Below, piece after piece: positions 3,541 to 7,315 of a stretch of 7,315 nucleotides of DNA; within the stretch, counting starts at the first letter, position 1, and the number at the start of each line of letters is the position of its first letter. The stretch spans positions 1 to 7,315 of the forward strand of contig JAQVQJ010000062.1 in NCBI GenBank assembly GCA_028701635.1, read 5' to 3'. The notes under the pieces were generated by a model. That model worked only from the letters and a program-made list of their open reading frames with translations, was not told the origin of the DNA and made no database searches. The translations under genes were made by a program, and so were the position numbers. Source of the stretch: Clostridia bacterium (lineage in GTDB: Bacteria; Bacillota_A; Clostridia; Christensenellales; UBA1242).

Positions 3541-5826
3541 ATGGAAAGTGAAATATTATCGGGACTTAACGAAAAGCAAAAAATGGCATTGTTACAGACC
3601 GAAGGGGCTGTTTTAGTTACTGCTGGAGCAGGAAGTGGGAAAACAAAATTGTTGACTCATAGGATTTCTTATTTAATTAAAGAAATGGGTGTTAATCCTT
3701 ATAATATTTTGGCATTAACTTTTACTAACAAAGCCGCAAAAGAAATGAAAGAGCGATGTGAAAATTTAGTTGAAGGCGGAGATAAAATTTGGATTTCTAC
3801 CTTCCATTCTATGTGTGCAAGAATTCTGCGATATGATATTGATAAGTTATCTAGCTATGATAAAAACTTTACGATTTATTCCGATCAAGATAGCGACAAA
3901 GTTTTTAAAAAGATTTTTGACAATTTTGGAATTGAAAAAGATGATATAAAAAAATTGATTACCTTTCATATTTCTAACTTAAAAAATAATAATATGAGCA
4001 TATTCGAATATGAAAAAGTTTACTCCTATTTGAATAATTTTATATTGATAAAAAAAGTTTATTTAGAGTACCAAAAAGAACTAAACCAAGCAAATGCACT
4101 GGATTTTAACGATCTTTTAAATAAAACTTATGAACTTTTTATTACTTGCCCAGAAGTTTTACAAGGATATCAAAGTAGATTTAAATATATTTTGGTTGAT
4201 GAATTTCAAGATACAAATAAAATACAGTATGATTTAATAAAGTTACTTTCCGGGAAATATAAAAATATTTTTGTTGTTGGAGATGAAGATCAGTGTATCT
4301 ATACATGGCGAGGTGCTAATTTTGCTAATATTTTTGATTTTCAAAAAGATTTTGACAATGCAAAACTCTTTAAACTTGAAAGAAACTATCGTTCAACTAA
4401 AAATATTCTTGACCTTGCGAATAAACTAATAAAAAATAACAAATCTAGAATGGAAAAAAATCTTTGGACAGAAAATAATGGCGGAATTGAGCCAGATGTT
4501 CGTTTGGTTTATGATGAAAGAGAAGAAGCGGAGATTGTTGCAAGAGAAATCTATGACCTCGTTAACAATCAAGGTTATAACTATGGAGATTTTGCAGTTT
4601 TAGTTAGATTGAATGCTTTAACATATCATTTTGAACAGAAATTTTTGTCCTATAATATTAATCATACAATATTTGGTGGTTTTAAATTTTATGAAAGAGT
4701 TGAAATTAAAAATATAATTTCATACTTGCGAATTTTTATTAATCCTAGAGATGAAGTTTCGTTGTTGAGAATTATAAATTTTCCAAAACGAGGGATTGGA
4801 GATAGTGCGATTTCTGCAATAAAAGAAATAGCAGAAAAAAATGGATTGAGTTTATTAGATACAATCTTAAAAATTGAAGAATTAGGTGCACCGAACGCAA
4901 TAATTAATAAACTTTCCGAATTTAAAAGAAAATATATAAAATTAATGAGCGAGTATGAGTTGCAATCGCTCTACGATTTTGTGGTTTCTGTAATCAATGA
5001 ATATGATATTAAAGGCGCTTATAACACAAATAGTGAAGAAAATATTGATAAGTGTTTGAATATAGATACTTTTATCTCATCTGTTAAGGATTTTACCGAA
5101 AAAAACACAAAAACAACACTTACTGATTTTCTTGAAAGCGTTACATTAACTACTGATATTGATACTATGGATAATTCAAAAAATTGTGTTACTATTGCGA
5201 CAGTTCATGCGGTCAAAGGTCTTGAATTTAAGTACGTATTTATCGTTGGACTAGAAGAAAATATTTTTCCTATTTCTCGTGCAAGAGAAAAAGATGACGA
5301 TATGGAAGAAGAACGTAGATTAATGTATGTTGCTATTACACGAGCTAGAGAAAGATTAATGCTTTCGCGTTGTAAAACTCGCTATATGTATAATAAAAAA
5401 GATTTTGCGATAGATTCACGCTTTTTAAAAGAACTTGGATTTACTAAACAAGAAGAAATTAGTCCAAGTTTAACTAAAAAATATGACCAAACATATTCAC
5501 ATTCTCATGCCCGAGGATTTAATTACAATGCCAATGTTGAGTTTAACGAAGTTACAAATCAAAAATCTCAGTATGCTTATAACCCAATGAATATGGTGAA
5601 ACCAAAAGCTGAAGAGAAAGAACCAACTATGTATGAAAAATATATGCAAGAGCAGAACGATAAAAAATCTGACAATAGTTATGAAGAAGGGCAGAGCGTG
5701 TTACACCCAAAATTCGGTATAGGAAAAATAGTAAAAATTAGCGGGAAATTTATCGATATAGAGTTTGATAAATTAGGAGTTAAAACTCTTCTTTTAGATA
5801 TTGCACCTTTAAAAATAATAAAATAA
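3541..5826 (+). CDS. pcrA: ATP-dependent DNA helicase PcrA/UvrD (superfamily 1A)
   Basis: The encoded protein, 761 residues, is a 3'-5' DNA helicase used in excision repair, replication restart and conflict removal. All SF1A motifs are present in order. The Q motif (LNEKQ, Gln13) is followed by Walker A AGAGSGKT (28-35) and motif Ia ALTFTNKAAKEM. Motif II is DEFQDTN (220-226), and motif III is GDEDQCIYTWRGA (247-259) with Trp256 and Arg257. Motif IV is RNYRST (281-286), motif V is TVHAVKGLEF (554-563), and motif VI is EERRLMYVAITRARERL (590-606). The last 45 or so residues (GQSVLHPKFGIGKIVKI onward) match the Tudor-like C-terminal domain that in PcrA/UvrD contacts RNA polymerase. A low-complexity linker (about 645-712) precedes it. 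Length is in the usual 720-760 range. DEDQCIY has Cys where Ser is common. PcrA rather than UvrD is chosen on the Gram-positive context. Confidence 0.97.
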   Translation: MESEILSGLNEKQKMALLQTEGAVLVTAGAGSGKTKLLTHRISYLIKEMGVNPYNILALTFTNKAAKEMKERCENLVEGGDKIWISTFHSMCARILRYDIDKLSSYDKNFTIYSDQDSDKVFKKIFDNFGIEKDDIKKLITFHISNLKNNNMSIFEYEKVYSYLNNFILIKKVYLEYQKELNQANALDFNDLLNKTYELFITCPEVLQGYQSRFKYILVDEFQDTNKIQYDLIKLLSGKYKNIFVVGDEDQCIYTWRGANFANIFDFQKDFDNAKLFKLERNYRSTKNILDLANKLIKNNKSRMEKNLWTENNGGIEPDVRLVYDEREEAEIVAREIYDLVNNQGYNYGDFAVLVRLNALTYHFEQKFLSYNINHTIFGGFKFYERVEIKNIISYLRIFINPRDEVSLLRIINFPKRGIGDSAISAIKEIAEKNGLSLLDTILKIEELGAPNAIINKLSEFKRKYIKLMSEYELQSLYDFVVSVINEYDIKGAYNTNSEENIDKCLNIDTFISSVKDFTEKNTKTTLTDFLESVTLTTDIDTMDNSKNCVTIATVHAVKGLEFKYVFIVGLEENIFPISRAREKDDDMEEERRLMYVAITRARERLMLSRCKTRYMYNKKDFAIDSRFLKELGFTKQEEISPSLTKKYDQTYSHSHARGFNYNANVEFNEVTNQKSQYAYNPMNMVKPKAEEKEPTMYEKYMQEQNDKKSDNSYEEGQSVLHPKFGIGKIVKISGKFIDIEFDKLGVKTLLLDIAPLKIIK

Positions 5827-5849
5827 TTGGGAAAATCTCATTTTTAATC

Positions 5850-5925
5850 TGTCATTCTGAGCGAAGCGAGGAATCTTAAACTCTACGGCAAAAGATTCTT
5901 AGTCGTTTCACTTCTCAGAATGACA
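5850..5925. repeat. Palindromic MITE-like repeat between pcrA and ftsY
   Basis: TGTCATTCTGAG (5850-5861) is perfectly inverted at 5914-5925. A second pairing, GAATCTT (5871-5877) with AAGATTC (5892-5898), lies inside. The left arm resembles the dispersed motif GTCATTCTGAGCG-AAGCGAAGAATCT, which I recall from many unrelated bacterial genomes. The right arm has drifted around CGTTTCACTT. A run of A, not T, follows it, so it is not a standard terminator for pcrA. At 76 bases it holds no gene and would be moved by another element's transposase. Confidence 0.75.
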
Positions 5926-5952
5926 AAAAAAATATAAACGAGAATTTTTTAT

Positions 5953-5980
5953 TTGAAAAATTGATAAAAAATGCTAAATT
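5953..5980 (+). promoter_or_regulatory. Candidate promoter of ftsY
   Basis: TTGAAA (5953-5958), a 16-base spacer and TAAATT (5975-5980), with an extended TG at 5972-5973. The predicted start is near 5987, just in front of the ribosome site AAGGAGG (5986-5992), so the leader would be only about 15 bases. Confidence 0.45.
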
Positions 5981-6001
5981 ATAAAAAGGAGGCAGTGCCT
6001 T

Positions 6002-6898
6002 ATGGGATTAATAAAGAAAATAATTGAAGCTCTAAGAAAAACAAGAGAGGCACTTGCTAGAAAGTTTGATGCTCTTTTGAGTCGTGGAGAATTAACCGAC
6101 GAGTTCTATGAAGAGTTGGAAGAAGTCTTGATTTCATCAGATGTTGGTGTTAAGCCAAGTATGGAAATTATTGAAGAGTTAAGGCTTTATTCTCGTAAAA
6201 ATAAAATTAGAAATTCAGTAGATGTAAAAAAAGCATTAAAAGAAATTCTTTCAAAAATGTTAAAGACAGAAAACAAAGATTGGATAAAAACTCCAAGCAT
6301 AATAACTATCATTGGTGTTAATGGTGTTGGCAAAACTACAACCATTGGTAAACTTGCCTATTATTTTAGGAAAAAGGGCAAAGAAGTTTGTTTAGTTGCC
6401 GGAGATACTTTTCGTGCTGCAGCTTCTGCACAGCTTACGGAATGGGCTAATAGGTCCAAAGTTAGAATAATAAAACATACAGAGGGTGCAGATGCGGCGG
6501 CGGTTGTCTACGATGGAATTGCTAGCGCAAAAGCAAAGAAGACTGATGTTTTAATTATTGATACAGCAGGCAGGCTTCACACAAAAGAAAACTTGATGAA
6601 TGAGTTGTCAAAAATGGATAGAATTATTACAAGAGAGTATCCAGAGGCGCATAGATATAATCTTATAGTTTTAGATGCGACAACAGGACAAAATGCAATC
6701 AATCAAGTCCAAAGTTTTAACCAGTCTATAAAAATTGATGGAATTATATTAACAAAACTTGATGGGACAGCAAAGGGCGGTATTGTAATTGCTATAGAAC
6801 GCGAATTAAATGTTCCTGTTTACTTTGTTGGTGTTGGTGAAAAGATTGAAGACTTAGAAGAGTTCAACCCAACCGATTTTATTGATAATTTGTTTTAG
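6002..6898 (+). CDS. ftsY: Signal recognition particle receptor FtsY
   Basis: This SRP GTPase at the membrane docks the Ffh-SRP RNA-ribosome complex and hands nascent membrane proteins to the Sec translocon. The 298 residues form the NG domain only. The helical N domain covers about 1-95, starting with the amphipathic, basic MGLIKKIIEALRKTREAL, which can serve as the lipid-binding helix. The G domain has G1 GVNGVGKTT (105-113), G2 DTFRAA (135-140) and G3 DTAGR (187-191). G4 is TKLDG (251-255), followed by the family-specific TAKGG, and the closing motif is GVGEKIEDLEEF. The acidic A domain of E. coli FtsY is absent, as in many Bacillota. DTFRAAA and the C-terminal ending NPTDFIDNLF separate it from Ffh, and there is no M domain. 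AAGGAGG, 9 bases upstream, fixes the start. It follows pcrA with no strong terminator between, so some read-through is possible. Its usual neighbours smc and ffh are not here. Confidence 0.97.
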   Translation: MGLIKKIIEALRKTREALARKFDALLSRGELTDEFYEELEEVLISSDVGVKPSMEIIEELRLYSRKNKIRNSVDVKKALKEILSKMLKTENKDWIKTPSIITIIGVNGVGKTTTIGKLAYYFRKKGKEVCLVAGDTFRAAASAQLTEWANRSKVRIIKHTEGADAAAVVYDGIASAKAKKTDVLIIDTAGRLHTKENLMNELSKMDRIITREYPEAHRYNLIVLDATTGQNAINQVQSFNQSIKIDGIILTKLDGTAKGGIVIAIERELNVPVYFVGVGEKIEDLEEFNPTDFIDNLF

Positions 6899-6923
6899 GC
6901 AATTTTAAGTAATATTAAACATT

Positions 6924-6954
6924 AAAAAAGAGAAGGGTTTCTTCTCTTTTTTTT
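6924..6954. terminator. Bidirectional terminator after ftsY
   Basis: AAAAAAGAGAAG (6924-6935) pairs with CTTCTCTTTTTT (6941-6952) around GGTTT, with T continuing to 6954. The A run on the left lets it serve the convergent minus-strand gene, whose stop codon (6953-6955) overlaps the right edge. Confidence 0.85.
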
Positions 6955-7315
6955 ACTTATCAATATTATCTAAATCAACTAGTTGTTTGGATTCTTCTTC
7001 AAAGATTTTTTCATCTACGCCTTGCCAGATTGGTTCTTTTTCTTCTTGTTTTGGCTTATTTTCCTTTTTATTTTTTTCTGCCTCAACTTCCTTTTCTACT
7101 TCTTCTTCATCAAAGAAATATGGTGCCATAGTTTCCTTAAAGAAAGGAACTCCAATACCTGTAGGTATTATAGTAATAAATCTTGAGTCATCTTGTTCTT
7201 TTGACATAGGAGAACCAATGCCACAATCTATTACGGGTTCTTCATCTTTCCAGTATGAATCATCAGTTGGTCTTTTGCTAATTTTGTTTAATTCGTTATA
7301 AATTTTAGGAGGGAA
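6953..7315 (-). CDS. Acidic protein of unknown function, partial (5' end beyond window)
   Basis: Read on the minus strand, the frame is open from the window edge to a TAA at 6953-6955, so the 121 residues seen are the C-terminal part. The ATG at 7207 is probably internal: the frame continues upstream without a stop and I see no ribosome site for it. A short motif appears twice, about 20 residues apart: CGIGSPMSKEQDDS and TGIGVPFFKETMAP. A Glu/Lys-rich, likely disordered segment (EEEVEKEVEAEKNKKENKPK) follows. Then comes IWQGVDEKIFEEESKQLVDLDN, with a conserved-looking Trp. There is no membrane segment in the visible part. I cannot assign a family. Confidence 0.7.
   Translation of the reverse strand, partial: FPPKIYNELNKISKRPTDDSYWKDEEPVIDCGIGSPMSKEQDDSRFITIIPTGIGVPFFKETMAPYFFDEEEVEKEVEAEKNKKENKPKQEEKEPIWQGVDEKIFEEESKQLVDLDNIDK

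Noticed and set aside
6983..7301. Plus-strand open frames of 67 and 104 codons
   Set aside because: They are Phe/Ser-rich shadows of the minus-strand Glu/Lys-rich gene.

Overview
The window looks like chromosomal DNA of a low-GC Bacillota (Clostridia-type) bacterium. The evidence is roughly 30% GC by eye, a long SRP RNA with an Alu-like 5' domain (the Gram-positive form), a PcrA-type UvrD helicase, AAGGAGG-type ribosome binding sites, and promoters with an extended TGnTATAAT -10. A gut or uncultured Clostridia lineage is possible, but the sequence alone cannot show it.

Left part (1-463): a complete tRNA-Glu(CUC) gene with a near-ideal promoter and a terminator. It is followed by about 200 bases of hairpin-rich, tRNA-related sequence and then a second, direct copy of the tRNA 3' end. 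This looks like an attachment-site pair, or a decayed inverted and direct tRNA duplication. Next come a minus-strand GNAT acetyltransferase (464-934) and, divergent from it, a small protein with a putative winged helix and a C-terminal membrane helix (1074-1442).

Middle (1443-3099): the SRP RNA gene (about 1487-1755) with its own promoter and terminator, then a bidirectional terminator. On the minus strand is a 301-residue protein made of ten exact 17-residue beta-solenoid-like repeats with a charged tail. Upstream of it lies an intergenic stretch that is only about 9% GC over 2801-3000.

Right part (3100-7315): a 121-residue helical protein of unknown function, pcrA (3541-5826), a palindromic MITE-like repeat (5850-5925), ftsY (6002-6898) with a bidirectional terminator, and the 3' part of a minus-strand acidic protein that runs off the window.

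Functionally, SRP RNA and FtsY belong to the same co-translational membrane-targeting pathway and lie about 4.3 kb apart. PcrA is a housekeeping DNA helicase. No complete new multi-gene system is apparent. The items most worth a second look are the tRNA-derived structured element, the 17-residue solenoid protein with its two-repeat superperiod, and the coexistence of apparently leaderless genes with strongly Shine-Dalgarno-led ones.
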